Shown here piece by piece: positions 29,449-38,781 of a DNA stretch of 64,000 bases; position 1 is the first letter of the stretch; every line of letters begins with the position of its first letter. Made by a program: the position numbers and the translations under genes. Under the pieces are notes generated by a model. It was not told where the DNA came from and did no database searches. It worked only from the letters and a program-made list of their open reading frames with translations. Location of the stretch: positions 1 through 64,000 of the forward strand of contig JAABQG010000006.1 in the NCBI GenBank assembly GCA_011391595.1, read 5' to 3'. Source of the stretch: Hydrogenophaga sp. (GTDB lineage Bacteria > Pseudomonadota > Gammaproteobacteria > Burkholderiales > Burkholderiaceae_C).

Positions 29449-31308
29449 ATGGCGCTCCTCCAGATATCCGAACCCGGCCAAACCCCCGATCCGCACCAGC
29501 GCCGCATCGCTGTCGGCATTGATCTCGGCACAACGCATTCACTGGTTGCCTCGGTGCGCCATGGCGTCGCTGAATGCCTGCCCGACTCCGGGGGACGGGT
29601 CATTCTGCCTTCGGTTGTTCGCTACCTGCCCGGCACTGGGCGCCAGATTGGCCTTGACGCGCTGGCCGCCGAGGCCACCGATCCCGAGAACACCATCGCC
29701 TCGGTCAAGCGTTTCATGGGGCGCGGCCTTGCGGACATTGCCGGGCGCGAAAAGTTGCCCTACCGTTTTGTCGACAAACCCGGCATGGTGTGCCTGCAGA
29801 CGGTGCAGGGTGAAAAGTCACCGGTGGAAGTCAGCGCCGAGATCCTCGCCACTCTGCGTTACCGCGCTGAAGACACCTTCAACGACGACCTGTTCGGGGC
29901 AGTGATCACCGTGCCAGCCTACTTTGACGATGCCCAGCGCCAGGCGACGAAAGACGCCGCGCAACTGGCGGGCATCAATGTCCTTCGCCTGATCAACGAA
30001 CCCACCGCCGCAGCGATTGCTTATGGACTGGACAACGCCAGCGAAGGGGTCTACGCGGTGTTTGACCTCGGAGGCGGTACGTTTGATATCTCCATACTGC
30101 GACTGACGCGGGGTGTTTTTGAAGTGATTGCCACGGGTGGCGACTCGGCCCTTGGTGGTGACGACTACGACCGCGCACTGGCGGACTGGATTCTTCAGCA
30201 AGCGGGGATTGAAGTTGCCACAGCGGCCGACAAGGCGCGCCTGAAGACGGCGGCGCGTGGGGCCAAGGAGGCTTTGTCAACAGTTGATTTGATCGCTGTC
30301 GAAGTCGAATTGACGCGGGGAAATGTTCATCTGGATGTCAGAAAATCGGATTTTGATGCGGTGACGTCTCAACTGACGGCCCGTACCCTGGCCGCAGTGC
30401 GCAAGGCCTTGCGGGATGCAAAGCTGACTCGCGAGGAGGTAAAGGGGGTGGTCATGGTCGGCGGCTCGACCCGCATGCCGCAGGTCCAGAAGGCCGTAGC
30501 GGATTTTTTCGGCCGTGCGCCGCTCAATAACCTCAACCCGGATGAAGTCGTGGCGTTGGGCGCGGCCATACAGGCGAACCAACTCGCAGGTAACGACACG
30601 GCCGGCGATCTGCTGCTGCTCGATGTGATCCCGCTGTCCCTGGGCATCGAGACCATGGGCGGGCTGGTCGAGCGCATCGTGCCGCGGAATCAGACCATCC
30701 CCACGGCCATGGCGCAGGATTTCACCACCTTCAAGGACGGACAGACGGCGCTGGCCCTGCACGTGGTGCAGGGCGAGCGGGATCTGGTCGCAGATTGCCG
30801 CAGCCTGGCACGCTTCGAGTTGCGCGGCATACCACCCATGGTGGCAGGCGCAGCTCGGATCCGCGTGACGTTCACCGTGGATGCAGACGGTTTGCTGAGC
30901 GTCGGTGCAAGAGAGCAGGGCAGTGGGGTGGAGGCGAAGATTGACGTCAAACCCTCCTACGGATTGTCTGACGATCAGATCGCCACCATGTTGCGTGACA
31001 GCTTCACCACGGCGGACGCGGACATGAAGGCCCGCGCGCTGGCGGAGGCAAGGGTCGACGCTGATCGCATGCTGCTGGCCACGCAAAGTGCGCTGGACGC
31101 TGACGGCGAACTGCTCACGGGCGATGAACTTGATGCCATTGGCAGCCTGATGCAGGTGCTGCGAGCCACCGTCGCGGCCAGCCAGGACGCCAAAGAGATT
31201 GAAGAGGCCACGACCGCGCTCGCCAATGGAACCGAAACCTTCGCCGCCGAACGCATGAACCACAGCATCCAGAAAGCCCTGGCGGGCAGGAACGTGGAAA
31301 CCATTTAA
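29449..31308 (+). CDS. hscA: Fe-S assembly Hsp70 chaperone HscA
   Basis: A 619-residue specialised Hsp70, close to the E. coli length. The ATPase domain has [15 protein letters not shown] near residue 21, [17 protein letters not shown], and [13 protein letters not shown]. The substrate domain follows [12 protein letters not shown]. It binds the LPPVK motif of IscU and drives cluster transfer. It sits between hscB and fdx. Confidence 0.97.
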   Translation: MALLQISEPGQTPDPHQRRIAVGIDLGTTHSLVASVRHGVAECLPDSGGRVILPSVVRYLPGTGRQIGLDALAAEATDPENTIASVKRFMGRGLADIAGREKLPYRFVDKPGMVCLQTVQGEKSPVEVSAEILATLRYRAEDTFNDDLFGAVITVPAYFDDAQRQATKDAAQLAGINVLRLINEPTAAAIAYGLDNASEGVYAVFDLGGGTFDISILRLTRGVFEVIATGGDSALGGDDYDRALADWILQQAGIEVATAADKARLKTAARGAKEALSTVDLIAVEVELTRGNVHLDVRKSDFDAVTSQLTARTLAAVRKALRDAKLTREEVKGVVMVGGSTRMPQVQKAVADFFGRAPLNNLNPDEVVALGAAIQANQLAGNDTAGDLLLLDVIPLSLGIETMGGLVERIVPRNQTIPTAMAQDFTTFKDGQTALALHVVQGERDLVADCRSLARFELRGIPPMVAGAARIRVTFTVDADGLLSVGAREQGSGVEAKIDVKPSYGLSDDQIATMLRDSFTTADADMKARALAEARVDADRMLLATQSALDADGELLTGDELDAIGSLMQVLRATVAASQDAKEIEEATTALANGTETFAAERMNHSIQKALAGRNVETI

Positions 31309-31320
31309 GGGAATGAACCC

Positions 31321-31659
31321 ATGCCAGTCATCAGAATCCTTCCCCATCCTGAGTACTGCCCTGCTGGGGCTGAAATTTCTGCGCCTGCGGGGACCTCCAT
31401 CTGCGAGGCGCTGCTGGATCATCACATCAACATCGAGCACGCCTGCGACATGAGTTGCGCCTGCACCACTTGCCACGTGATCGTTCGCGAGGGTTTCAAG
31501 AGCCTGAACGAAATGGACGAAAACGAAGAAGACTTGCTTGACCGCGCCTGGGGCCTGGAACCCGACTCTCGTCTATCGTGTCAGGCTTTCCTGGCCCAGC
31601 AGGATGTGACCATCGAGATCCCCAAATACTCGATCAACCATGCGAAGGAAAACCATTGA
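31321..31659 (+). CDS. fdx: [2Fe-2S] ferredoxin of the ISC system
   Basis: A 112-residue adrenodoxin-type ferredoxin. Cluster ligands lie in HACDMSCACTTCHVIV (about 41-53) and SRLSCQAF (about 87). ISC ferredoxins supply electrons for cluster assembly. Its TGA overlaps the dnaQ ATG. No iscX gene follows, unlike in enterobacteria. Confidence 0.97.
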   Translation: MPVIRILPHPEYCPAGAEISAPAGTSICEALLDHHINIEHACDMSCACTTCHVIVREGFKSLNEMDENEEDLLDRAWGLEPDSRLSCQAFLAQQDVTIEIPKYSINHAKENH

Positions 31660-32387
31660 TGACCCGCCAGATCGTTCTGGACACCGAAACCACCGGGCTT
31701 TCCGCCGAAGGTGGGGACCGAATCATCGAAATCGGGTGCGTGGAATTGCTGAACCGCAAGCTGACCGGCAACAACTTGCACTTCTACCTGAACCCGCAGC
31801 GCGACAGTCATGAAGACGCACTGAAGGTACACGGGATCAGCAATGAATTCCTGCGTGACAAGCCGAAGTTTGTCGAAGTGGCCGAGGAAATCCTGGACTA
31901 CGTTCAAGGCGCGGAGATCATCATTCACAACGCCGCCTTCGACGTCAGCTTCCTGAACAAGGAATTGGAGCTGATCGGCAAGGCACCGTTCAACCTTTTT
32001 GTCGGCAGCGTGACGGATACGCTGGTCATGGCCAAAGAGATGTTTCCTGGCAAGCGCAACAGCCTCAATGCCCTGTGCGACCGCCTGGGCGTGGACAACT
32101 CGGGGCGTACCTTGCACGGCGCGCTGCTGGACGCTGAGTTGCTGGCAGACGTCTACATCAATCTCACACGAGGTCAGGATGCCTTGCTGATCGATCTCGG
32201 CGCTGTCGAGGGCGAGGCCCATGGCCAAGCCACCGTGGACCTCAAGCAGTTTCTGCTGCCGGTATTGGCGGCCAATGCCGCGGAAATTGCAGCCCATGAC
32301 GAGGTACTCGGACAAATCGACAAGTCCAGCGGCGGCAAGACAGTATGGCAACGGCCACAGGCATTGCGAGAAAACACTATGGCATAA
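31659..32387 (+). CDS. dnaQ: DNA polymerase III epsilon subunit (3'-5' proofreading exonuclease)
   Basis: A 242-residue DEDDh exonuclease. Motif I is LDTETTGL near residues 6-13, motif II IIHNAAFDVSFL near 87-98, and motif III HGALLDAELLADVY near 149-162 with the catalytic His and Asp. A short C-terminal tail would bind the polymerase alpha subunit. The start codon overlaps the fdx stop (TGATG), so it may be expressed partly from the isc operon. Confidence 0.95.
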   Translation: MTRQIVLDTETTGLSAEGGDRIIEIGCVELLNRKLTGNNLHFYLNPQRDSHEDALKVHGISNEFLRDKPKFVEVAEEILDYVQGAEIIIHNAAFDVSFLNKELELIGKAPFNLFVGSVTDTLVMAKEMFPGKRNSLNALCDRLGVDNSGRTLHGALLDAELLADVYINLTRGQDALLIDLGAVEGEAHGQATVDLKQFLLPVLAANAAEIAAHDEVLGQIDKSSGGKTVWQRPQALRENTMA

Positions 32388-32423
32388 TCTCAGGCTTTCC
32401 TGAGACAGGCGTTTCAGAAAAAT

Positions 32424-32498
32424 GGGAGATTAGCTCAGGGGTAGAGCACTGCATTCACACTGCAGGGGTCACAAGTTCGAAACTTGTATCTCCCACCA
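32424..32498 (+). tRNA. tRNA-Val(CAC)
   Basis: A full cloverleaf can be drawn. The acceptor GGGAGAT pairs with ATCTCCC, the D stem is GCTC/GAGC, the anticodon stem CTGCA/TGCAG encloses loop TTCACAC with anticodon CAC, and ACAAG/CTTGT encloses TTCGAAA. CCA is encoded. It would read GUG valine codons. A strong terminator follows directly. Confidence 0.96.
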
Positions 32499-32503
32499 AT
32501 TCA

Positions 32504-32536
32504 AGCCTCACAAGTCATTGATTTGTGGGGCTTTTT
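32504..32536 (+). terminator. Rho-independent terminator after tRNA-Val
   Basis: AGCCTCACAA and TTGTGGGGCT pair (one G-T) around GTCATTGAT, followed by TTTTT. It begins six bases after the tRNA CCA end. Confidence 0.9.
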
Positions 32537-32613
32537 CATGCGTTCTCTGCAACCGTCCGGATGAGCCCTTCGCGGCGTAAGGCCGGCGGACTGATTCGGA
32601 GTCATCGGGGCGG

Positions 32614-33969
32614 TCAAGCTGCTGGCCGGCCGGGTACAGCGGCTGGATGCGCCAATTTGGCGCGCACGTAGTCCACGTGTTGCTGAAGTACGTGGACGCG
32701 ATCGGAGAAGTCATGCGGGAATCGGGTTTCGATGACATCGCGTTCAATGCTGTCCAGCTGCTGACGCGCTGATTCGGCCTCCGCAGTGCTTAGCGTGCGC
32801 GTTGCAATGTCGCGTTCCAGAAACTTCAACTCCCCATAGCGCCGGTACAGCCTGTTTTCCAGCCGCCAATCGCGCAACGGCGGGATGATCTTGAAAAGCG
32901 GAAGCAATACTGCGATCAGGGGAATCAGGATCAGCACCATGCGTTGCACAAAGTTGGCCATCCAGAATGGCAAATAAGTCTGCAGGAACGGGCGCCCATT
33001 CTTGAAATAGCGGACGGCCTCATCCGCGAGTGGAAAGTCCGTTCCACGGCCGCTGGGGAACTCTCCGGGCAGGCTCAGCAGGCTCGGCGCTCGGTGCGTC
33101 TGAGTCGCAGCTTCCAGCAGCAGATAGGCCAATGCGGGGTGCAATTCATCACGAATCACCAGGTTGGCGGTGGTCGCCAGCAACCGGGTATCGTGCGCAG
33201 GCAGATCACGGGACGGGTCCACCGAACCGCGCTTGAGGACGACGGTCTGAAAATGGGGGTGGCGGCGTGCCAACCCTTCCGCATGGACGAGCGACGCAAG
33301 CTGCAGTTTGCTGTCATTGAGAAGTCTTACGACGGATGGCGCTTGCGGGGCCGCGATGACGATCATTGCATCCAGGTCATGTGCCTGGAGTTTTTCAACG
33401 GCCGCCATGCCGCTCTCATCAAACAGTTGGGTGGCGCCAATCGCCTCGCCCTTCTGATTGACGACGCCATAGGTCTTCAGCAAATCGATTGCCACCTTGC
33501 GGTTGCCACTGCCGGCAACGCCGACGGCGACCTTCTTGCCGGCCAGGGCGGCCAAGCCGTCGTTGAGGTTCAGCGTGTGGGTGAAGATCCAGACCGGCTC
33601 GAACCCGATCGTGGCCAGTGAGCGCAGCGGGTTGTCCTGGGGGTCACCAAGCGCATCCAGTGCCTCAGCGGCCAGGCCGCCCTGCACAAATGCGACCGAC
33701 ACGTCACCGTCACTGAGTCGTTTGAGGTTTTCGACCGAGCCGCTGGAAGGCTGGAGTTCAAGGGCGATGCCGTTCTGCCTCAAAACGGCCTGGTACTTCA
33801 GCGCGAAATGGTGATAGGCACCGTCTACGACGCCTGTGCTCATCTTGATCGAACCGGGCGGCGAAGGGCTCACGATCTTGACAATCACCCATGCCACGAA
33901 AAACAGCAGCAGGATCAGGCCGATCCAGAGTGCAAACCAGCGGCGATGAGCGGGTCGGGGATTTTCCAT
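32614..33969 (-). CDS. TAXI-family TRAP-type solute-binding protein, membrane anchored
   Basis: A 451-residue protein. A transmembrane segment at about residues 10-32 (WFALWIGLILLLFFVAWVIV) is followed by a TAXI-type binding domain: MSTGVVDGAYHHFALKYQ, LQPSSGSVENLKRL and VAFVQGG. A second hydrophobic stretch near residues 345-365 (MVLILIPLIAVLLPLF) precedes a charged helical tail. Ordinary TAXI receptors are free or lipid-anchored and are encoded with a fused TRAP permease; none is present here. The two-anchor form suggests a membrane-bound sensor or a permease encoded elsewhere. Confidence 0.85.
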   Translation of the reverse strand: MENPRPAHRRWFALWIGLILLLFFVAWVIVKIVSPSPPGSIKMSTGVVDGAYHHFALKYQAVLRQNGIALELQPSSGSVENLKRLSDGDVSVAFVQGGLAAEALDALGDPQDNPLRSLATIGFEPVWIFTHTLNLNDGLAALAGKKVAVGVAGSGNRKVAIDLLKTYGVVNQKGEAIGATQLFDESGMAAVEKLQAHDLDAMIVIAAPQAPSVVRLLNDSKLQLASLVHAEGLARRHPHFQTVVLKRGSVDPSRDLPAHDTRLLATTANLVIRDELHPALAYLLLEAATQTHRAPSLLSLPGEFPSGRGTDFPLADEAVRYFKNGRPFLQTYLPFWMANFVQRMVLILIPLIAVLLPLFKIIPPLRDWRLENRLYRRYGELKFLERDIATRTLSTAEAESARQQLDSIERDVIETRFPHDFSDRVHVLQQHVDYVRAKLAHPAAVPGRPAA

Positions 33970-34090
33970 GCCACAAGTCTAGCGGAGGGCCACGCCCGGA
34001 AAGGGACTCGGCACTCGGCAATGGACCGAGGCGTCAAGACAGTCCTGCAGCATTCACCCGCGCCCAGGCAACGCCTGCGCTTGCCCGATG

Positions 34091-35716
34091 TCAGATATCT
34101 TCGGGCACCATCTTGATCGCGCCACAGGGGCACTCGGCGACGCAGATGCCACAACCCTTGCAGTAATCGAGGTTGAAGTCGAAGCGTTTGCCCGGTCCGT
34201 GCTTGATGACGGCGTTGTCCGGGCACACGCCATAGCAGTTGTCGCATTCAAAGCAGTTGCCGCAGGACAGGCAGCGCCGGGCTTCGAACAGCGCATTGGT
34301 TTCATCCAGGCCGCCCTGAACCTCCTCGAACGTGGACTTGCGGCGAATGATGTCGAGCATTGGCCGAACGGTCTTGGGGGCATCGCTGTAATACCAGGTA
34401 TTGAGCTTGTCAAAACTGGCAATCTCGCTCTTGGCTTTGGGCACATAGGCATCGCCTCGCAGCCAGGCATCGATGTTACGGGCGGCTTTCTTGCCGTGTC
34501 CGATGGCCACCGTGACGTTGCGTTCGGCGGGCACCATGTCGCCGCCGGCAAAGATCCCTGCGTGGCCCGTCATCATCTGTGGATTGACCTGGACGACGCC
34601 ATCATCAACGGTCAGCCCGGACACGCCCTCGATCAGCGACAGGTCCACGTCCTGTCCGAGTGCCAGCACCACGGAATCGGCCTCGAGTGTTTCAAACTCG
34701 CCGGTCGGCTGGGGGAATCCTTTCTCGTCCAGCGCCATCTTTTCGACCGTGATGGATGACTCGCCCGCCTGTTTGATCGTCGAAAGCCATTTGATCATCA
34801 CGCCTTCCTGCAGCGCTTCCTCGACTTCAAAGTCGTGTGCCGGCATTTTTTCACGGTTGCGCCGGTAGATGATGATGGCCTCGGTGGCACCAAGCCGCTT
34901 GGCGGTTCGCGCCATGTCGATGGCGGTGTTGCCGCCGCCGTAGACCACGACGCGGCGCCCCAGCATCGGCTTGTCTTCGCCTTCCATTGAGCGCAACACC
35001 GAAACGGCATCCAGCACCCTGGCAGAGTCGCCTGCCGGAATAAAGGCCCGCTTGGCGATATGGGCGCCGACAGCCAGAAACACGGCATCAAACGCGCCCA
35101 TCCGCCTGGAGTCCAGTACGTTGGCAACCTTGGTGTTGTACTGGATGGTCACGCCGAGGTCCACGATGCGTTGAACTTCCGCATCCAGCACCTGGCGCGG
35201 CAAGCGGTATTTGGGGATTCCAAAGCGCATCATGCCGCCCGGCATGGGTCCCGCTTCATGGACCGTGACTTGATGTCCCATGCGCGCAAGATGGTACGCG
35301 GCGGAAAGCCCGGAGGGCCCGGCGCCGACCACCAGCACTTTTTTCCCGGAGGCCATTGGCGGGGCCGCAAACTTCCAGCCTTGCGCAATCGCCTGGTCAC
35401 CCAGAAAGCCTTCAACCGAATTGATGCCGACCGGGGCGTCCAGCTTGGCGCGATTGCAGGCGCCTTCGCAGCTGTGATAGCAGACCCGCCCCATGGTGGC
35501 CGGAAACGGATTGTCTTCAACCAGCTTTCGCCAGGCCTGTTCATAGTCGCCCGACTCGGCGTGAAACAGCCAGGCCTGGATGTTCTCCCCCGCCGGGCAC
35601 TGGTGGTTGCAGGGCGGCAGGCGGTCCAGATAGACCGGGCGCGAGTTGCGCCAGGACCCGGTATGGTTGGCGAGCGAGGATCCGACGTCCAGCGTGATGG
35701 CAAATGGTTTTTGCAT
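34091..35716 (-). CDS. NAD(P)/FAD oxidoreductase fused to a 2[4Fe-4S] ferredoxin, electron-transfer subunit of a 2-oxoacid oxidoreductase
   Basis: A 541-residue protein. The N-terminal cysteine domain of glutamate-synthase small-subunit type (CNHQCPAGENIQ, CYHSCEGACNR) is followed by the FAD fold VVGAGPSGLSAAYHLARMG near residue 130 and the NAD(P) fold YGGGNTAIDMARTAKRLG near 260. The C-terminus is a ferredoxin with CLSCGNCFECDNCYGVCP and CKGCGICVAECPCGAI. This merges the delta (ferredoxin) and FAD subunits that are separate in phenylglyoxylate:NAD oxidoreductase. It lies two bases after the beta-subunit gene. Confidence 0.87.
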   Translation of the reverse strand: MQKPFAITLDVGSSLANHTGSWRNSRPVYLDRLPPCNHQCPAGENIQAWLFHAESGDYEQAWRKLVEDNPFPATMGRVCYHSCEGACNRAKLDAPVGINSVEGFLGDQAIAQGWKFAAPPMASGKKVLVVGAGPSGLSAAYHLARMGHQVTVHEAGPMPGGMMRFGIPKYRLPRQVLDAEVQRIVDLGVTIQYNTKVANVLDSRRMGAFDAVFLAVGAHIAKRAFIPAGDSARVLDAVSVLRSMEGEDKPMLGRRVVVYGGGNTAIDMARTAKRLGATEAIIIYRRNREKMPAHDFEVEEALQEGVMIKWLSTIKQAGESSITVEKMALDEKGFPQPTGEFETLEADSVVLALGQDVDLSLIEGVSGLTVDDGVVQVNPQMMTGHAGIFAGGDMVPAERNVTVAIGHGKKAARNIDAWLRGDAYVPKAKSEIASFDKLNTWYYSDAPKTVRPMLDIIRRKSTFEEVQGGLDETNALFEARRCLSCGNCFECDNCYGVCPDNAVIKHGPGKRFDFNLDYCKGCGICVAECPCGAIKMVPEDI

Positions 35717-35718
35717 GA

Positions 35719-36717
35719 TTAACTCTCTTCATCCAGCAGGCCGTAGCGGCGAATATTGCGGTCAGCGATGGCCTGCAGCCTGGCGATGGTGGCGGTGTCG
35801 GGGTCCTTGCCGAAAAGGTGGGCAAAGCGCTTCTGCGGCCTCAGGTAGTCCTCGATCGGCACGCGACGGCGGATCTTCGAGACGCCGGTGACTTCGCCGC
35901 GTTCGGCCTCGAACAGCGGGAAGATGCCGCTCTCATGCGCAAGCCTGGCCAGCCGGATCGTGTCATGCGAGGCCGCGCCCCAGCCGAGAGGGCAGGGCAC
36001 AAAGATGTGGATATAACGCGCGCCGCGAATCGACATCGCCTTCTTGACCTTGTACTCAAGATCCCGCAGGTCGGCCACCGTGGCCGTGGCCACATAGGGG
36101 ATCTCGTGGGCCATGGCGATCTGCGGCAGGTTCTTGCCCTGGCCGAAGACGTTGCCCGGATGAGGGCCCACGGGCATGGTGGTCGCCGTGCGCGCCGCGG
36201 GCGGCGTGGCCGACGAGCGCTGCACGCCGGTGTTCATGTAGGCCTCGTTGTCGTAACAGATATAAAGCACATCGTCGTTGCGCTCGAACATGCCCGACAG
36301 GCAGCCAAAGCCGATGTCGGTCGTGCCGCCATCGCCGCCCTGGGCAACCACGCGCACATCCTGGCGCCCTTTGACGCGCATGGCTGCGGCAATACCGGTG
36401 GCAACGGCCGCCGTGTTGCCAAACAGCGAGTGAATCCAGGGCATCTGCCAGGAAGTCTCAGGGTAGGGCGTGGAGAACACCTCCAGGCAGCCCGTCGCAT
36501 TCGCGGCAATCAGTTGCCCGTCGGTCGCCTGCATGGCAGCGTCGATGGCGTAGCGCGCGCCCAGCGCCTCGCCACAGCCCTGACAGGCCCTGTGGCCCGA
36601 ATTGAGGGAGTTGTTTCGTTGGGTGTTGGCCTGCACGCTGCGCTGGTCAGCGGCGAGCAGCCGGTTGCCCACGGTGAAGGTGCCGGTCTGGTAGAACTTG
36701 ACAACGGTTTGTTCCAT
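35719..36717 (-). CDS. 2-oxoacid:acceptor oxidoreductase beta subunit (PorB/PadI-like)
   Basis: A 332-residue thiamine-diphosphate subunit. HRACQGCGEALGARYAID near residues 42-59 and ATGCLEVFSTPYP carry Fe-S/TPP ligand cysteines. The TPP/magnesium motif runs from GGDGGTTDIG to CYDNEAYMNTGVQRS. FVPCPLGWG near residue 240 is a PorB signature. The start at 36717 (MEQTVVKFYQ) is chosen over an upstream codon because it leaves an ordinary 10-base gap to the alpha subunit. Pyruvate or an aryl-glyoxylate is the likely class of substrate. Confidence 0.9.
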   Translation of the reverse strand: MEQTVVKFYQTGTFTVGNRLLAADQRSVQANTQRNNSLNSGHRACQGCGEALGARYAIDAAMQATDGQLIAANATGCLEVFSTPYPETSWQMPWIHSLFGNTAAVATGIAAAMRVKGRQDVRVVAQGGDGGTTDIGFGCLSGMFERNDDVLYICYDNEAYMNTGVQRSSATPPAARTATTMPVGPHPGNVFGQGKNLPQIAMAHEIPYVATATVADLRDLEYKVKKAMSIRGARYIHIFVPCPLGWGAASHDTIRLARLAHESGIFPLFEAERGEVTGVSKIRRRVPIEDYLRPQKRFAHLFGKDPDTATIARLQAIADRNIRRYGLLDEES

Positions 36718-36727
36718 TTTTCTTCCC

Positions 36728-37981
36728 TTAGCCGATGGACGACGACACGGTGCCAATGTCGCGCAGGATGCCTTCGGCGATAGGGCCGGAGCGGCGCTGC
36801 TTCTTCTCGCGGTCCAGAACCCTGTTCACGATGTCCCAATCCAGGTCCAGAAAGGTGAGCAGTTCGAGTTTGTCTGCAATCGCATCGAGCAGCAGTTTGT
36901 GCACGGAGGCCTTGGTAATGGCGCGCCCGCCCAGACCGGCGACCACGGTGAGCACAGGCTGCGGCCGGTTGCGGACCGCGCTACGCACGTCGCGTGACAC
37001 GATCCCCCCGATGCCGACAGCAAAACACTTTTCGATGACCACGATGCGTTTGGCATGTGCCGTGGCATCCCGGATGTCAGAGATCGGGAAAGGGCGGAAC
37101 GAGGTGATCCCCAGGACGCCGATCTTCACGCCTTCACTGCGCAAGTCATCGACCGTGTCCTTGATGGTTCCCAACACGGAACCCAGTGCGATGACGATGG
37201 TTTCGGCTTCCTCCAGACGGTAGGGCTTGACGAGTCCGCCTGAATCACGCCCGAAGATCCGGCGGAAATCATCGGCAACCTGCGGAATCAGGTCAAGCGC
37301 CTGCATCTGCTTGGCGTGCGCCAGATACCGCACTTCAGTAAAGGCCTCGGGACCCACCATGGCGCCAATCGTGACCGGATCGTTCGGGTCCAGAACCTGA
37401 CGTGGTTCATAGGGCGGCAGGAAGCGGTCAACATCGGCCTGATCCGGCATGTCAATCCGCTCGTAGGCGTGGGTCAGTATGAAGCCGTCCATGCACACCA
37501 TGACAGGAAGCGAAAGCTCCTCGGCGATCCGGAACGCCTGGATGTGCAGGTCCAGCGCTTCCTGGTTGGTCTCCGCGAAGATCTGCAGCCAGCCCGCGTC
37601 GCGCATCGACATGCTGTCGGTGTGGTCGTTCCAGATGTTGATGGGCGCGCCAATCGCGCGGTTTGCCACCGTCATGACAATCGGAAGGCCGAGCCCCGAG
37701 GCGTTGTACACGGCTTCGGCCATGAACAGCAGCCCCTGGCTGGCGGTGGCCGTGTAGGCGCGCGCACCGGCGGCGGATGCGCCGATGGCCACGCTCAGGG
37801 CGGCAAATTCCGACTCGACGTTGATGAACTCGCAGCGTTCGAGCTCGCCGGACTTCACCATTTCGCCCAGTCCTTCGACGATGTGGGTCTGGGGCGAGAT
37901 CGGATAGGCGCAGATGACCTCGGGCCGGCTCAGTGCCACCGCCTTGGCAACCGCATGGGAGCCTTCGCATTGTTCAAGCAT
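36728..37981 (-). CDS. 2-oxoacid:acceptor oxidoreductase alpha subunit (PorA/PadG-like)
   Basis: A 417-residue pyrimidine-domain subunit. It begins with EGSHAVAKAVALSRPEV and ICAYPISPQTHIVE, followed by INVESEFAALSVAIGASAAG and the TATASQGLLFMAE motif. The C-terminal domain includes IVIALGSVLGTIKD and ITSFRPFP. The ATG at 37981 overlaps the gamma stop by eight bases. Similar alpha chains occur in pyruvate and phenylglyoxylate oxidoreductases; sequence alone does not choose between them. Confidence 0.9.
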   Translation of the reverse strand: MLEQCEGSHAVAKAVALSRPEVICAYPISPQTHIVEGLGEMVKSGELERCEFINVESEFAALSVAIGASAAGARAYTATASQGLLFMAEAVYNASGLGLPIVMTVANRAIGAPINIWNDHTDSMSMRDAGWLQIFAETNQEALDLHIQAFRIAEELSLPVMVCMDGFILTHAYERIDMPDQADVDRFLPPYEPRQVLDPNDPVTIGAMVGPEAFTEVRYLAHAKQMQALDLIPQVADDFRRIFGRDSGGLVKPYRLEEAETIVIALGSVLGTIKDTVDDLRSEGVKIGVLGITSFRPFPISDIRDATAHAKRIVVIEKCFAVGIGGIVSRDVRSAVRNRPQPVLTVVAGLGGRAITKASVHKLLLDAIADKLELLTFLDLDWDIVNRVLDREKKQRRSGPIAEGILRDIGTVSSSIG

Positions 37982-38561
37982 GTTGTGTCTCCGCCTTCTT
38001 TTCCTGTTCCATGACCACTTCGTAGGCTTCGCGAGCCGCATCCATGTTGCCCTGCGCAACCTTGCCCTCGAATTTTTGCTGGACGGCTGCCTGCACGGCA
38101 TCCAGTGAAATCAGCCCGCCCAAGGCCGCAAATGCACCCAGCAAGGGGACGTTGGGGACTGGGCGCCCAACATGTTTCATGGCCAGTTCAGTCGCGGGAA
38201 CGGTCAGCAGATGGGCCGCGCGAAAACCCATGATGAACTCTCCCAGGCCGAGTTCTTCAAAGGTGCGAGTGGTGTTGATCAGGATATAGCCGTTGGGCTT
38301 GAGGCCGCTGAACACGTCGACCTGATGCAGCAAGGTCGGATCCTGAATGATCAGTGCGTCGGGTTGCATGATGGGTTCCCGCAGGCGGATTTCCTTGTCG
38401 TCCAGCCGGCAAAAAGCCACCACGGGCGCGCCGGTGCGCTCAGAACCAAAGCTGGGAAAGGCTTGGGCGTGCCGGCCTCCCAGGAATGCGGCGATGGAGA
38501 GCATTTCCGCGCCGGTCACCACCCCTTGACCCCCGCGTCCGTGAATTCGTACCTGGAACAT
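37974..38561 (-). CDS. 2-oxoacid:acceptor oxidoreductase gamma subunit (PorG/PadE-like)
   Basis: A 195-residue gamma subunit beginning MFQVRIHGRGGQGVVTGAEM, the family signature, with AFPSFGSERTGAPVVAF near residues 35-51. The ATG at 38561 follows an AAAGG site, better than the upstream TTG codons. It is the first gene of the gamma-alpha-beta-FAD/ferredoxin operon and has a perfect FNR box 96-109 bases upstream. Confidence 0.91.
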   Translation of the reverse strand: MFQVRIHGRGGQGVVTGAEMLSIAAFLGGRHAQAFPSFGSERTGAPVVAFCRLDDKEIRLREPIMQPDALIIQDPTLLHQVDVFSGLKPNGYILINTTRTFEELGLGEFIMGFRAAHLLTVPATELAMKHVGRPVPNVPLLGAFAALGGLISLDAVQAAVQQKFEGKVAQGNMDAAREAYEVVMEQEKKAETQHA

Positions 38562-38656
38562 CAACAACCTTTCGTCGCGCGGTTTTTCTGCGGGAGCAGC
38601 CTGCAGTATGCAATTCGCGCAAGCGTGGATGTTGCCTCGGGCTCAAACAAAGGTTC

Positions 38657-38670
38657 TTGATGTGCATCAA
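38657..38670. promoter_or_regulatory. FNR/ANR box upstream of the gamma-alpha-beta oxidoreductase operon
   Basis: A perfect TTGAT-GTGC-ATCAA palindrome in the gap before the gamma gene on the minus strand. The other flanking gene ends rather than starts here, so only this operon can be the target. A CATACT hexamer read on the minus strand at 38605-38610 could be the -10, which would put the box near -65, a class I position. Activation at low oxygen is the natural reading. Confidence 0.8.
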
Positions 38671-38781
38671 TCAATGCATCGCCTGTGGCCATTGATCAGG
38701 CCACTCAGGTGCTGTCCTTGCCGATGGCAGGGAAACACCGTCGGAGCGAAACGATGGCAATAAACCGGAAACGACCGCTGG

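Noticed and set aside
32389-32404. Hairpin CTCAGG/CCTGAG after dnaQ as a terminator
   Set aside because: Short stem and no T-run; it probably overlaps the tRNA promoter region instead.
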